51,364 bases of DNA from Spartobacteria bacterium (GTDB lineage: Bacteria > Verrucomicrobiota > Kiritimatiellia > RZYC01). The notes beneath the pieces were generated by a model. That model ran no database searches. It had not been told where the DNA came from and worked only from the letters and a program-made list of their open reading frames with translations. Positions 42,455 through 51,261 of this stretch are shown here, piece after piece. Within the stretch, counting starts at the first letter, position 1, and every line of letters begins with the position of its first letter. The stretch covers positions 1-51,364 of the forward strand of contig RZYC01000021.1 of the NCBI GenBank assembly GCA_009930475.1, read 5' to 3'. The position numbers and the translations under genes are program-made.

Positions 42455-44043
42455 ACCATTTTAATACACGCATACTAGTTATTGATGACGAAGACACGAT
42501 TCTCGAAAGTTTTCGGGATATCCTCATGCCGCCGGAAAAGAGACTCCCAGCAATGATTGACCTGACGCAGGCCTCATCGGATTTATTTGGAACAAGCGAT
42601 GACGCATCCGACATAACCCGAACCCACACCAACCAGGCCATTCAGTTTGAACTCGATACCGCGACCAACGGACACCTGGGAGTCGAGTACGTGAGAAAAT
42701 CCATGCTTGAATCCAATCCCTACGCCGCCATTTTTGTGGACATGCGCATGCCCGGCTGGGATGGACTGGAGACGGTACAGCACATTCGTAACATAGACAA
42801 ACGCGCCGAAATCATCTTTGTCACCGCCTACAGCGATCATTCCATCGACGACATCATAGCCAAGGCGGGCGGAAATATAACCTATTACTGCAAGCCCTTT
42901 TCCGTAGACGAAATCCGTCAGCTTGCCACCAAATCCGTCTACGAATGGAACAAGGCAAAAAACCTCGAAGACCTCATTGATATCATCTCGCACTTTCGTG
43001 CACGGCACTGGGATATCGATGCCCTGCTCAAAAACGTGCTCAGCCAGGTAGCCGATATACTGGGATGCTATTCCGCAATCATGGCCAGAAGAAAAAATGG
43101 AAAACTCAAGCCGGTCATGGCTATCGGGGTACTGACCAACGACGTGGTTGCCCGTAAATATCTGGAGCGCCAAGCCCAATTAACAAGCAGCGAGCTATAC
43201 ACAGACGATGATATCATATGTTTCAATCTCGAAGAATACGACATTATGGTACTCTTCGATGCCCACAATCAAGTCATCCACAGTGAGCGCATTTATATCG
43301 TCCGCCTCTTCCTGGAGCAGGCAGCAGCAGCCATGAAACAGTTGGATTTGCAGGCCGAGCTGATTCAAAAAGAAAAACTATCGGCTGTAGGCAAAGCCAT
43401 GTCGATGCTGAGCCACGACTTACGCAGTGTAATCGGCAGCATCGAGCCCATGGCCGCACTGGCACTGGATGCAGCGGAAGGAGCAGATCCCTTTGTCGTC
43501 GAATCCCTGAGCATGATTCGCAAATCTGCGCAGCGCGGCATGGATATCGTAAGCGGAATTATGGACTTCGTTCGCAACCGCGAAGCACTAAAAACAGACA
43601 TCACGCTGGAAGAATTACTTACCGACATTCATATGCTGCTCCGGGGCTTTGCCAAGGAATCCAGCGTAACACTGGACATCAGAACCGTTGACCTCTCCGA
43701 AGAACAGGTAATCCGCTGCGATGCCAGCAAAATACTGCGCGTGTTGGTCAATCTAGCTCGCAATGGCATAGAGGCGGTGAACAAAGTCGCCGACCCCCGT
43801 GTCACATTGGAAATATCACAACAGGCAGAGATGATCCGCTTCACGGTCTCCGATAATGGGCCGGGTATTCCATCTGCCATCGAAGCCACCCTTTTCGAAC
43901 CCTTTGCCACACATGGAAAATCAAGCGGAACAGGCATGGGACTGGCTATTTGCAAACAATTTATCGAAGCCCATGGCGGCACGCTGACCGTTCAGTCGTC
44001 ACCACAGGGCGCCGTATTTATCGCCGACATTCCCATAGAATGA
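42451..44043 (+). CDS. receiver-histidine kinase hybrid with an enlarged receiver
   Basis: This 530-aa soluble protein has a receiver at 1-160. The acidic pair is in VIDDED, and the phospho-acceptor is Asp97 rather than near 54, because about 40 residues (27-66) are inserted after the first helix. Lys148 in CKPF completes the site. A middle domain (about 175-300) may be GAF-like. The kinase core has His322 in MLSHDLRS, DNGPGIP and GTGMGLAICKQ. The upstream kinase probably phosphorylates the receiver and so tunes this second kinase. The final output regulator is not encoded nearby. Confidence 0.9.
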   Translation: MNHFNTRILVIDDEDTILESFRDILMPPEKRLPAMIDLTQASSDLFGTSDDASDITRTHTNQAIQFELDTATNGHLGVEYVRKSMLESNPYAAIFVDMRMPGWDGLETVQHIRNIDKRAEIIFVTAYSDHSIDDIIAKAGGNITYYCKPFSVDEIRQLATKSVYEWNKAKNLEDLIDIISHFRARHWDIDALLKNVLSQVADILGCYSAIMARRKNGKLKPVMAIGVLTNDVVARKYLERQAQLTSSELYTDDDIICFNLEEYDIMVLFDAHNQVIHSERIYIVRLFLEQAAAAMKQLDLQAELIQKEKLSAVGKAMSMLSHDLRSVIGSIEPMAALALDAAEGADPFVVESLSMIRKSAQRGMDIVSGIMDFVRNREALKTDITLEELLTDIHMLLRGFAKESSVTLDIRTVDLSEEQVIRCDASKILRVLVNLARNGIEAVNKVADPRVTLEISQQAEMIRFTVSDNGPGIPSAIEATLFEPFATHGKSSGTGMGLAICKQFIEAHGGTLTVQSSPQGAVFIADIPIE

Positions 44044-44067
44044 TCACAAAAACAGGAGAAAATAATC

Positions 44068-45117
44068 ATGGCCATCGCAATTATTACCGGAGCGGGCGGA
44101 CTCATCGGATTTGAAGCATCCCGCTTCTTCATCAAACAGGGATACCAGGTCGTAGGTATCGACAACGATATGCGCAGCTACTTTTTTGGTCCGGAAGCCA
44201 GCACGTCATCGAAAATAAACCACTTAAAAGCCCTGGACAAAAACTTCCGACATGCCCGAATGGACATCCGTTCCGAAGCCGACGCAGCTGCCTTGTTTAC
44301 AGAATACGGAACATCCATCGACATCATCATTCATACCGCAGCCCAACCATCCCATGACTGGGCCGCCAAAGAACCCTGTACCGACTTCACCGTCAATGCC
44401 AACGGCACGTTAAACCTGCTGGAACAAGCCCGCCAACATTGCCCTGACGCCACCTTCATCTTTACCAGCACCAACAAAGTCTACGGTGACACGCCCAACC
44501 GCCTGCCGCTGATCGAAACCGATACACGCTGGGAAATTGACGCCGCCCACCCCTATTTCGAGAAAGGTATCGATGAAAGCATGAGCATCGACCAGACTCT
44601 CCACAGCCTTTTCGGCGCATCCAAAGTCGCCGCCGATGTACTCGTGCAAGAATATGGAAAATACTTTGGCATGAAAACCGCATGTTTTCGCGGGGGCTGC
44701 CTGACCGGACCCGGACATGCCGGCGCAAAACTGCACGGCTTCCTCTCCTACCTCGTCAAATGTGCAGTAAGCGGAACACCTTATCAAGTTCTCGGATACA
44801 AAGGCAAACAGGTGCGCGACAACATCCACTCCTACGACTTAGTCAACGCATTCTGGCACTTCCATCAACAGCCACGCAGCGGCGAAGTCTACAACATGGG
44901 CGGCAGCCGCTTTTCCAACTGCTCCGTCCTGGAAGCCATCCAGATCATAGAACAATGCGCCAATACAAAAATGAATTGGACCTACGAAGAAACCAATCGC
45001 ATCGGCGATCACATGTGGTGGGTCAGCGATATTTCCAAATTCAAATCTCATTACCCCGACTGGGATCTGACCTACGACGTCCCCGCCATCATCAAAGAAA
45101 TCATCGCCGCCCTTTAA
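44068..45117 (+). CDS. NAD-dependent epimerase/dehydratase, CDP-paratose 2-epimerase-like
   Basis: This 349-aa extended SDR protein has the NAD motif GAGGLIG at 8-14, then the long [15 protein letters not shown] stretch and the [10 protein letters not shown] block seen in CDP-paratose/CDP-tyvelose 2-epimerase relatives. The usual YxxxK is replaced by Phe182-Gly-Ala-Ser-Lys186 (HSLFGASK). [15 protein letters not shown] and [16 protein letters not shown] follow. The exact sugar nucleotide is unknown. It comes 24 bases after the kinase pair, with AGGAG upstream, and precedes two glycosyltransferases, so a surface-glycan role is likely. Confidence 0.88.
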   Translation: MAIAIITGAGGLIGFEASRFFIKQGYQVVGIDNDMRSYFFGPEASTSSKINHLKALDKNFRHARMDIRSEADAAALFTEYGTSIDIIIHTAAQPSHDWAAKEPCTDFTVNANGTLNLLEQARQHCPDATFIFTSTNKVYGDTPNRLPLIETDTRWEIDAAHPYFEKGIDESMSIDQTLHSLFGASKVAADVLVQEYGKYFGMKTACFRGGCLTGPGHAGAKLHGFLSYLVKCAVSGTPYQVLGYKGKQVRDNIHSYDLVNAFWHFHQQPRSGEVYNMGGSRFSNCSVLEAIQIIEQCANTKMNWTYEETNRIGDHMWWVSDISKFKSHYPDWDLTYDVPAIIKEIIAAL

Positions 45118-45146
45118 CACAGGATGCAGCAACGAAAAGGAAAAGA

Positions 45147-45326
45147 ATGCTGAGAAAGCGTTCTTTTTACTTTTTTATCATATATTTCCAAGCTATTTTT
45201 ATATTACTCATTGACACGGCGTCAGCTCTTCGGTTACCGTCGGTTGTTTTTGACACAGGGGCATCGGATCTCTATAAACGAATTCGTTTTGTTAAGAATA
45301 AAAAAGGTCAATTATGCGTGGAATAA
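45147..45326 (+). CDS. possible small membrane or exported protein, 59 aa
   Basis: A 59-codon frame opens with ATG at 45147, well spaced from AAGGA. It starts MLRKRSFYFFIIYFQAIFIL, a basic residue cluster followed by a long hydrophobic helix like a signal peptide or anchor, then a short polar tail ending NKKGQLCVE. Its end overlaps the glycosyltransferase start by 13 bases. I recognise no family. The region could instead be just the leader of the glycosyltransferase gene. Confidence 0.35.
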   Translation: MLRKRSFYFFIIYFQAIFILLIDTASALRLPSVVFDTGASDLYKRIRFVKNKKGQLCVE

Positions 45327-46492
45327 GTATCGTAGTCCCATGTTTGAATGAGGCGTCTTCTCTGGCGGAAGTTGTTGCGTGGGCGCAGGAGGGAATTCGT
45401 CGCACGGGACTGGACGGCGAGGTCATCGTGGTCGATAATGGCAGCACGGACGGTTCACCGGAAATTGCTGAAAAGGCAGGTGCGAGGGTACTGCATGAGA
45501 AAATGCGCGGATACGGATCGGCGATTCGGCGCGGATTCCGCGATGCAAAGTACGACATTCTGGTCATGGGCGATGCAGATCTGACCTACGATTTTCGCGA
45601 AGTAGACAAGATGGCTCTGCCACTGGATCGAAAAGAAGCGGACATGGTGATCGGAAATCGTATGAAAAATATTCAGCCGGGTTCCATGCCGTGGCTGCAT
45701 CAGCACATCGGAAATCCGCTTTTGTCACTGATGGTGCGGGTGATGTTCCATAATAATTCGGTGCGCGATACACATTGCGGTATGCGGGCCATTCGAAGAG
45801 AAGCGTATGACCGGCTGCGCTGTGCGACCACGGGCATGGAATTTGCCAGTGAAATGGTCATCCGTGCATTTCATCATCATTTGAAAATTATTGAGATTGA
45901 TATTATCTATCATGCACGTATCGGCGAGTCGAAACTGCGCTCCTTCCGCGATGGATGGCGGCATCTGCGGTTCATGATGCTGCACAGTCCGTCTACGATG
46001 CTGCTGATCCCCGGTGCCTTTTTGTGGATTGCTGGATTTCTGATGACCATTCCGCTGGTATTCGGACCGATTATGCTGGGACATCGGGTAATTGATGTAC
46101 ACTTCATGATTGTGGGCGGCATTTTGAACATCGTCGGGGTTCAGATCCTGACGATGGGACTGCTGGCAAAGGCGTATGCACATTTATCTGGATTACGGAT
46201 TGATCCGCTGATTGCGTGGTTCTACAAGCATATGACTTTTGAAAAAGCAGCACTGGTTTCGGGTTTTTTGATTTTGTGCGGGGCACTGCTGGCAGGCGGC
46301 GTCATCTTGCACTGGGTGGCTCAGGGCATGGGTGCTCTTGATGCGAGTCGTGCTCTGTTGTTTGGCCTGATCTGCCTCGCGAACGGCGTACAAATTGGCG
46401 CAGCGTCCTATTTGTTCAGTATTATGGCACTGCCGAGACGATTGGACGGGGTTGTTCCTGAGGTGGCGAATACGGAAATCGACAATGTGTAG
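45314..46492 (+). CDS. family 2 glycosyltransferase, polyprenyl-phosphate sugar synthase type
   Basis: In this 392-aa protein the N-terminal 225 residues or so form a GT2 domain: VVPCLNEASSL, VVDNGSTDGS and the metal-binding DAD at 87-89 in VMGDADLTYDF, then HCGMRAIRREAY. About four membrane helices follow (starting near MLLIPGAFLWIAGFLM). This layout resembles dolichyl/undecaprenyl-phosphate glucose or mannose synthases that load sugar onto a lipid carrier. AAAGGT stands before the ATG. Substrate and acceptor are not predictable. Confidence 0.93.
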   Translation: MRGISIVVPCLNEASSLAEVVAWAQEGIRRTGLDGEVIVVDNGSTDGSPEIAEKAGARVLHEKMRGYGSAIRRGFRDAKYDILVMGDADLTYDFREVDKMALPLDRKEADMVIGNRMKNIQPGSMPWLHQHIGNPLLSLMVRVMFHNNSVRDTHCGMRAIRREAYDRLRCATTGMEFASEMVIRAFHHHLKIIEIDIIYHARIGESKLRSFRDGWRHLRFMMLHSPSTMLLIPGAFLWIAGFLMTIPLVFGPIMLGHRVIDVHFMIVGGILNIVGVQILTMGLLAKAYAHLSGLRIDPLIAWFYKHMTFEKAALVSGFLILCGALLAGGVILHWVAQGMGALDASRALLFGLICLANGVQIGAASYLFSIMALPRRLDGVVPEVANTEIDNV

Positions 46493-46531
46493 TCCGTCGT
46501 TCTATCGTACGCCTTTTTTCACGGTTTTTAA

Positions 46532-46642
46532 AAGTTCCAATGATTGGAACTTCTCGTGGGGTGTATCTGAAAAAAGTTCCAATGATTGGAACTTTTTTTT
46601 GCGTACCTTTGAAAAAGTTCCAATGATTGGAACTTTTTCAAA
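46532..46642. repeat. three tandem copies of a long palindrome (REP-like or terminator-like)
   Basis: Three copies share the core TTCCAATGATTGGAA, each a near-perfect inverted repeat around a single G. Arms are 10 bp in copy 1 (46532-46552), 14 bp in copy 2 (46570-46598) and 17 bp in copy 3 (46608-46642). Centres at 46542, 46584 and 46625 are 42 and 41 bp apart, close to four helical turns. Copy 2 ends in a T-run that could also terminate transcription. The intervening spacers differ in sequence. The array lies between two glycosyltransferase genes. Confidence 0.9.
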
Positions 46643-46684
46643 ATGCGTTTTGCGCGTCAAAAGGGATTGTATGGACGGGCTGTT

Positions 46685-47614
46685 ATGTCACGTCTGACGA
46701 CATCGCTGGTTATTCCGGTAAAAAATGCGGAGCACTATCTTCCGGAACTGTTTGGCGCAGTGCTGAAACAGAAGCCCTTCGCTCCGGATGAGATTATTCT
46801 GGTGGATTCGATGTCGACGGATAACACGGTCGATGCGGCGAGGCAGTTGTTCCCGGAGGTTAAGATCATTCCTATTAAGCATTTCACTCATGGCGGTGCA
46901 CGGAACATGGGTGCAAGAAATGCAACGAAAGAGGTCATTATTCTAATGACACAGGATGCGACGCCTGCGGATGAACACTGGCTGTCGGCATTACTGGAAC
47001 CGCTGGAGAATCCTAAGATAGCGGCGGTTTGTTCGCGTCAGCTGCCGCGTCCGGATGCCAATCCCATGGAACGCTTTTTTTTATCGGATCGCTTTCCTCC
47101 CTGTGAGGTGGTGGTACGGTCACGGCCGGCGGATGGACGGGCGGTGTCGGTGGAGGACGTCTTTTTTTCCAATGTAAGCGCGGTGGTGCGGCGGGATATT
47201 CTTTTGCAGTATCCCTTTGATGAAACGCTCATTATGAGCGAGGATCAGCAAATGTCCTTTGATGTCATGATGGCGGGATATTCGGTGGCGTACCAACCAA
47301 AATCGGCGGTGATCCACTCACATAATTACACGCTGGAAGTGTGTTTTAAGCGTTATTTTGACAGTGTCTACTCGCTATCCGTGCTCTTTGATGCTCACGG
47401 TATGGGCAAAAGCGTTTCCATGGGTGCGGGGTATATCCGGCGGGAACTGAAGTATATGATCTGCCACGCGCCTCTGTGGCTGCCCTACTACGTGTTGTAC
47501 ACATCGGCCAAGGTCGCGGGGGTTTTCGCGTCGCACTTTGCGGGACGAATGCCGAAATGGATGGTAAAAAAATGCAGCCTGCATGCCTATCACTGGGATC
47601 GATTTGATCGTTGA
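46685..47614 (+). CDS. family 2 glycosyltransferase, rhamnosyltransferase-like
   Basis: From the ATG at 46685 this is a 309-aa protein. An upstream in-frame ATG at 46643 begins right at the edge of the palindrome array and adds 14 basic residues, so it is less likely. GT2 motifs are SLVIPVKNAEHYL, ILVDSMSTDNT and TQDATPADEHWL, where Asp91 takes the DXD role. FTHGGARNMGARNA is characteristic of the rhamnosyltransferase-like branch. A weak hydrophobic stretch near 265 may touch the membrane. Together with the neighbouring transferase and epimerase it points to a cell-surface polysaccharide. Confidence 0.9.
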   Translation: MSRLTTSLVIPVKNAEHYLPELFGAVLKQKPFAPDEIILVDSMSTDNTVDAARQLFPEVKIIPIKHFTHGGARNMGARNATKEVIILMTQDATPADEHWLSALLEPLENPKIAAVCSRQLPRPDANPMERFFLSDRFPPCEVVVRSRPADGRAVSVEDVFFSNVSAVVRRDILLQYPFDETLIMSEDQQMSFDVMMAGYSVAYQPKSAVIHSHNYTLEVCFKRYFDSVYSLSVLFDAHGMGKSVSMGAGYIRRELKYMICHAPLWLPYYVLYTSAKVAGVFASHFAGRMPKWMVKKCSLHAYHWDRFDR

Positions 47615-47734
47615 TCGTCTGTGTTTGAATGATGTTTTGTATTGAAATTTCGGTATTATTCGTCTTTCATATCGATTCCCGATGAGCTCCCGGTACAGGG
47701 AACGAAACTCAACTATAACTGTAGGATTGAAATT

Positions 47735-48916
47735 ATGAGTAAATTACGCATAGACCATGTATTTACCTCCGAATCTGTTTCGGAAGGCCATCCCGATAAA
47801 GTCTGCGACAAAATTTCCGATGCCATTCTCGACGCCTGTCTTGAGCAGGATTCTGAAAGCCGTGTGGCATGCGAAACACTGACCACCACCAATTTAGTCG
47901 TCAACGCCGGCGAAATCACCTGCAGCGGGTGGGGCAACATCGATTGCGAAAAAGTGGCCCGCGACATGGTACACGAAATCGGTTATGACCGCGAAGAACT
48001 GCTCTTCTGCAGCAAGACCTTTGAGTATATCAATCGCGTTCACGAGCAATCTCCGGATATCGCCCTAGGCGTCAATGCCTCCACATCCGCATCACATGAA
48101 CAGGGAGCCGGCGATCAGGGCATGATGTTTGGCTATGCATCGAATTCCACCCCGGAACTGATGCCCGCTCCGATCATTTACAGTCACAAACTACTGGATG
48201 AACTCCAGAAAATCCGCAAGGCGGGTACAATTGCCTACTTGCGTCCCGATTCCAAATCACAGGTATCGGTGCTTCACATCAATGGCAAACCCACGAAAAT
48301 CACGGCCGTGGTGATTTCACATCAGACCGATGATGTTCCTCTGGAACAGATTCAGGCAGATATGAAAAAAGTAACGCAGGATGTCTTAGGGTACACGGGT
48401 CTGCTTATGGATGACACGCAGTACTTTGTGAATCCCACCGGTAAATTTGTCATCGGCGGCCCTCACGGCGATGCCGGTGTAACCGGTCGTAAAATCATTG
48501 TGGATACTTACGGCGGCGTGGGCTCCCATGGCGGTGGCGCATTCTCGGGCAAAGATCCTTCGAAGGTAGACCGCTCGGCGGCATATTATGCACGCTATGC
48601 CGCGAAAAACATTGTCGCCGCAGGTCTGGCTGAGAAATGTGAAATCCAGGTTGCCTATGCTATTGGCATCGCCCGTCCTCTGAGTATTTGTGTCGACACC
48701 TACGGAACAGGAAAAGTGGATGACCACAAGATTCAGGCCGTTCTGGAGGGTGGCAAAGTCTTTGATTTCCGTCCTACGGCTATTGTCGAACAGCTGGAAT
48801 TAAAAAAACCCAGGGGCTGGTGCTACAAAGATACAGCGGCCTATGGTCATTTCGGTCGCGACATCTTCTCCTGGGAGAAAATCGACAAAGTCGATCTGCT
48901 GTTGAAAAACGTTTAA
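47735..48916 (+). CDS. metK: S-adenosylmethionine synthetase MetK
   Basis: MetK makes SAM from ATP and methionine. From the ATG at 47735 (with AGGA upstream) it has 393 residues, the usual length. FTSESVSEGHPDK holds the ATP-binding His19 and Asp21. GAGDQGMMFGYA and the phosphate-binding GGGAFSGKDPSKVDRSAAY are textbook signatures. An in-frame ATG at 47642 would add 31 residues that do not resemble MetK. I see no SAM riboswitch in the 120-bp leader. Confidence 0.98.
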   Translation: MSKLRIDHVFTSESVSEGHPDKVCDKISDAILDACLEQDSESRVACETLTTTNLVVNAGEITCSGWGNIDCEKVARDMVHEIGYDREELLFCSKTFEYINRVHEQSPDIALGVNASTSASHEQGAGDQGMMFGYASNSTPELMPAPIIYSHKLLDELQKIRKAGTIAYLRPDSKSQVSVLHINGKPTKITAVVISHQTDDVPLEQIQADMKKVTQDVLGYTGLLMDDTQYFVNPTGKFVIGGPHGDAGVTGRKIIVDTYGGVGSHGGGAFSGKDPSKVDRSAAYYARYAAKNIVAAGLAEKCEIQVAYAIGIARPLSICVDTYGTGKVDDHKIQAVLEGGKVFDFRPTAIVEQLELKKPRGWCYKDTAAYGHFGRDIFSWEKIDKVDLLLKNV

Positions 48917-48936
48917 TGGTACAGTCATATTTATTC

Positions 48937-48967
48937 AGGCCGCTCGTTTTTGGGCGGCCTTTGTTTT
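48937..48967 (+). terminator. Rho-independent terminator after metK
   Basis: AGGCCGC (48937-48943) pairs exactly with GCGGCCT (48954-48960), leaving a ten-base loop. TTGTTTTG follows. The M42 peptidase gene begins shortly after, with GAGAGGAAAG as its ribosome-binding site, so read-through is possible. Confidence 0.8.
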
Positions 48968-48983
48968 GTAGAGAGGAAAGAAA

Positions 48984-50054
48984 ATGGAAGAGCAAACACT
49001 GAAAGTATTCAAAGAATTGTTATCCACTGCCGGCCCGTCGGGCTTTGAAATGGAAACGGCACGATATTGGGCCAAAGAGGCCAAAACATTTGCACGCAAT
49101 GTCCGCAGTGATTCCCATGGAAATGTCATGGCCACAGTAGGAGCGGCTAAAGGACGGCGCGTCATGCTGGCGGGGCACATGGATGAAATCGGTTTGATGA
49201 TCACCAGTGTAGAGGAAAAAGGCTTCCTCAACATTGCCGCTATTGGTGGCTGGGATCCGCAGATGCTGCAGGGACAGCGCGTCATGATTCTTGGCATAGA
49301 AGGAAGAGTCCCGGGCGTCATCGGTAAAAAACCCATTCATAAGATCAAAGCAAAAGACCGCGATAACGTCACGCAAATCGACAGCATGTGGATCGATATT
49401 GGCGCGAAAGACAGAAATGAAGCACTAACCATGGTACGCATCGGCGATGCGGCGGTGCTGGATTGGGATCCCATCGAAATGCCCAACGATCTGATTGTAT
49501 CCCGCGCACTGGATGATCGCGCCGGCGCATTCACCATTTTGGAAGCGATTCGCCAGCTGGCCAGCTATCAAACGCCATGCTCAGCGGAAGTAACGGCCGT
49601 AGCCACCGTACAGGAAGAAATCGGATTACGCGGCGCAGAAACCAGCTGCTACGCCATTAATCCTGATGTGGGCATCGCCGTCGATGTGACCTTTGCGACG
49701 GATCACCCCTCTATGGATCAGAAAGAAATGGATATCAAACTGGGTGAAGGCCCCGCCATTTCGCGCGGCCCGAACATGAATCACCGGTTGTTCGATCTGC
49801 TGGTGGAAACCGCAAAAGAAAATGAGATCCCCTATCAAATCGAAGCCGCACCACGCGGAACAGGAACAGATGCCAACCGGATGCAGCTAAGTCGTGGCGG
49901 CGTTGCCACAGCATTGGTATCAATTCCCTGCCGGTACATGCATTCCCCCTGCGAAATGGTATCATTAAAAGACATCGATTATGCCGCCCGTCTGATTGCC
50001 CTGACCTGTATGAAAATGGACGACAATACAGACTTCACTCTGGCTCTGGATTAA
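48984..50054 (+). CDS. M42-family metallo-aminopeptidase
   Basis: This 356-aa cytosolic dinuclear-metal aminopeptidase belongs to the FrvX/YsdC/TET group, which forms large oligomers. Metal ligands and catalytic residues are visible: His65 and Asp67 in AGHMDEIG, the bridging Asp in RALDDRAG, Glu211/Glu212 in VQEEIGLRG, Asp in AVDVTFATD, and the late His in CRYMHSPCEM. GAGAGG precedes the ATG. It would trim peptides from protein turnover. It converges with transposase copy 3. Confidence 0.95.
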   Translation: MEEQTLKVFKELLSTAGPSGFEMETARYWAKEAKTFARNVRSDSHGNVMATVGAAKGRRVMLAGHMDEIGLMITSVEEKGFLNIAAIGGWDPQMLQGQRVMILGIEGRVPGVIGKKPIHKIKAKDRDNVTQIDSMWIDIGAKDRNEALTMVRIGDAAVLDWDPIEMPNDLIVSRALDDRAGAFTILEAIRQLASYQTPCSAEVTAVATVQEEIGLRGAETSCYAINPDVGIAVDVTFATDHPSMDQKEMDIKLGEGPAISRGPNMNHRLFDLLVETAKENEIPYQIEAAPRGTGTDANRMQLSRGGVATALVSIPCRYMHSPCEMVSLKDIDYAARLIALTCMKMDDNTDFTLALD

Positions 50055-50094
50055 AACCAAACACAACATGACTTAACAAGCAGCAGACACGCGA

Positions 50095-50132
50095 ACAAAA
50101 AACCCCGGAACTCTTACGAATTCCGGGGTTTC
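50095..50132. terminator. bidirectional terminator between the M42 gene and transposase copy 3
   Basis: AAACCCCGGAA (50100-50110) and TTCCGGGGTTT (50121-50131) are exact complements around a ten-base loop. On the minus strand the stem is followed by a run of Ts (the As at 50097-50102 on the plus strand). On the plus strand the T-run is only three long. It best terminates the transposase transcript and can also help stop the peptidase transcript. Confidence 0.8.
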
Positions 50133-50168
50133 ATATGCTATGAGACACCTATGCAGGAAACCTTTTTG

Positions 50169-51188
50169 CTACGTTCCGCACCAGTTGCCTAAATCTCGAA
50201 TCGTATACATGCCATCCCAACCTCCTCGCACCTTGCGTGCTCCGGTTTTGCGGTTTGGCCCGAAATAATCCCGGTTATTAGCGAAGAATTCCTCGATAAA
50301 CTCCTGGGAACCGAAGACCTGCCCATCAGAAAAGAACCGGGATCGGCACTGCAACCGTTCAAACTGCGATAACTTCATGCGTCGTCGCAACTTATCCGGA
50401 AGCATCTCTCGGTCAAGCGTCGCAATGCCTGGATCATTCTGTACCTCACTGTACATCAGAACCTGCTCCCAATACGTGGTCGAAGCCTTTTCCCATGTAC
50501 CCGCCCGTTCTTTGGAACGCATTTCGCTATCCAGCGGTTCCACGCCGGACGCCAGCTTTTCAATACCATGCATGGCCGCTTTTACGCCGCCCATCGCTTC
50601 ACCCAGCCCACAAAAACGATACGACTTCGGGTCATTCACAACGCCCGCGCGTACCGGATTCATTTCAATGTATGCAGCCATAGTGCGCAGCGCACAGCCA
50701 CCTTCGACCAGAACACTCTTAAAACGGTGATCCCACAATGTTCCAGATCGATTATGTTTACGGTTATACCAGCATGAAAAACGCTGCTTCACCTGTTTCA
50801 TAAACTCGCTGATATCATTCATGCGCACAAAGTAACGATCCTTATCCGCCTTAACGGATGCGGTCAGTCCTTCTTTCTCCCATTCATTCCATCGAATGCG
50901 AATTTCTTCCACTTCTTCCTCTGAATACAAACATAACAACCGCTTATCCAGTTCCTTCTCTGATAACGAATCGCTCGTTATACGTTCCGGAACCTCGAGA
51001 AGCAGGTGAATATGATTACTCATGACGGCATAAGTCAGAACATGTACACCGGTAAATCCTTCAACGCGTCGTATCAGGCACCGCATCTGCTCTTTCTCCT
51101 CGTCGCCAAGCAGCATATCACGTCCTACAATACGTGATACGCAGTGATAATATGCTTTTTGATCGCTCTTAATTCGTCTGTGTTTCAT
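50169..51188 (-). CDS. Y1 (HUH) REP-associated-type transposase, copy 3
   Basis: This 339-aa paralogue of copies 1 and 2 begins MKHRRIKSDQKAYYHC. His59 and His61 (NHIH) and Tyr141 (FSCWYNR) are conserved in place, as are G-TLWDHRFKS, MNPVRAG and the C-terminal MYTIRDLGNWC. The ATG at 51188 is chosen because the next in-frame ATG (51224) falls in the -35 element of a very good promoter. No ribosome-binding site precedes it. Sequence divergence from the other copies is spread along the whole length, so the duplication looks old rather than recent. Confidence 0.93.
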   Translation of the reverse strand: MKHRRIKSDQKAYYHCVSRIVGRDMLLGDEEKEQMRCLIRRVEGFTGVHVLTYAVMSNHIHLLLEVPERITSDSLSEKELDKRLLCLYSEEEVEEIRIRWNEWEKEGLTASVKADKDRYFVRMNDISEFMKQVKQRFSCWYNRKHNRSGTLWDHRFKSVLVEGGCALRTMAAYIEMNPVRAGVVNDPKSYRFCGLGEAMGGVKAAMHGIEKLASGVEPLDSEMRSKERAGTWEKASTTYWEQVLMYSEVQNDPGIATLDREMLPDKLRRRMKLSQFERLQCRSRFFSDGQVFGSQEFIEEFFANNRDYFGPNRKTGARKVRGGWDGMYTIRDLGNWCGT

Positions 51189-51195
51189 ACCCGTG

Positions 51196-51224
51196 TCTAT
51201 ACAGGCAGCATCACTGATTGTCAA
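51196..51224 (-). promoter_or_regulatory. strong predicted sigma-70 promoter of transposase copy 3, leaderless geometry
   Basis: Read on the minus strand, a perfect -35 TTGACA (51224-51219), a 17-bp spacer and TATAGA (51201-51196, five of six matches) are followed by only seven bases, CACGGGT, before the ATG. The transcript should start at or within a base or two of the start codon. Confidence 0.7.
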
Positions 51225-51261
51225 CGAATCCGCGTTATATCATAAAATAACAGGCTATTTA

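Noticed and set aside
42583-43179. 198-codon frame antisense to the receiver-kinase hybrid
   Set aside because: Entirely within a gene with clear domains; Gly/Val-rich sequence produced by the complementary codons.
44682-45326. 214-codon frame overlapping the epimerase gene
   Set aside because: Its first 155 codons are an Arg/Gln/Ser-rich out-of-frame reading of the epimerase. Only the last 59 codons, from the ATG at 45147, are kept as a possible small gene.
46532-46642. CRISPR array
   Set aside because: The repeats are themselves full palindromes, the non-palindromic spacers are only 17 to 20 bases, there are just three copies, and no cas gene is nearby.
47615-47734. SAM riboswitch in the metK leader
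   Set aside because: I looked for the conserved cores of the common SAM riboswitch classes and saw none. There is only a short TTCCC/GGGAA pairing. A covariance-model scan would settle it.
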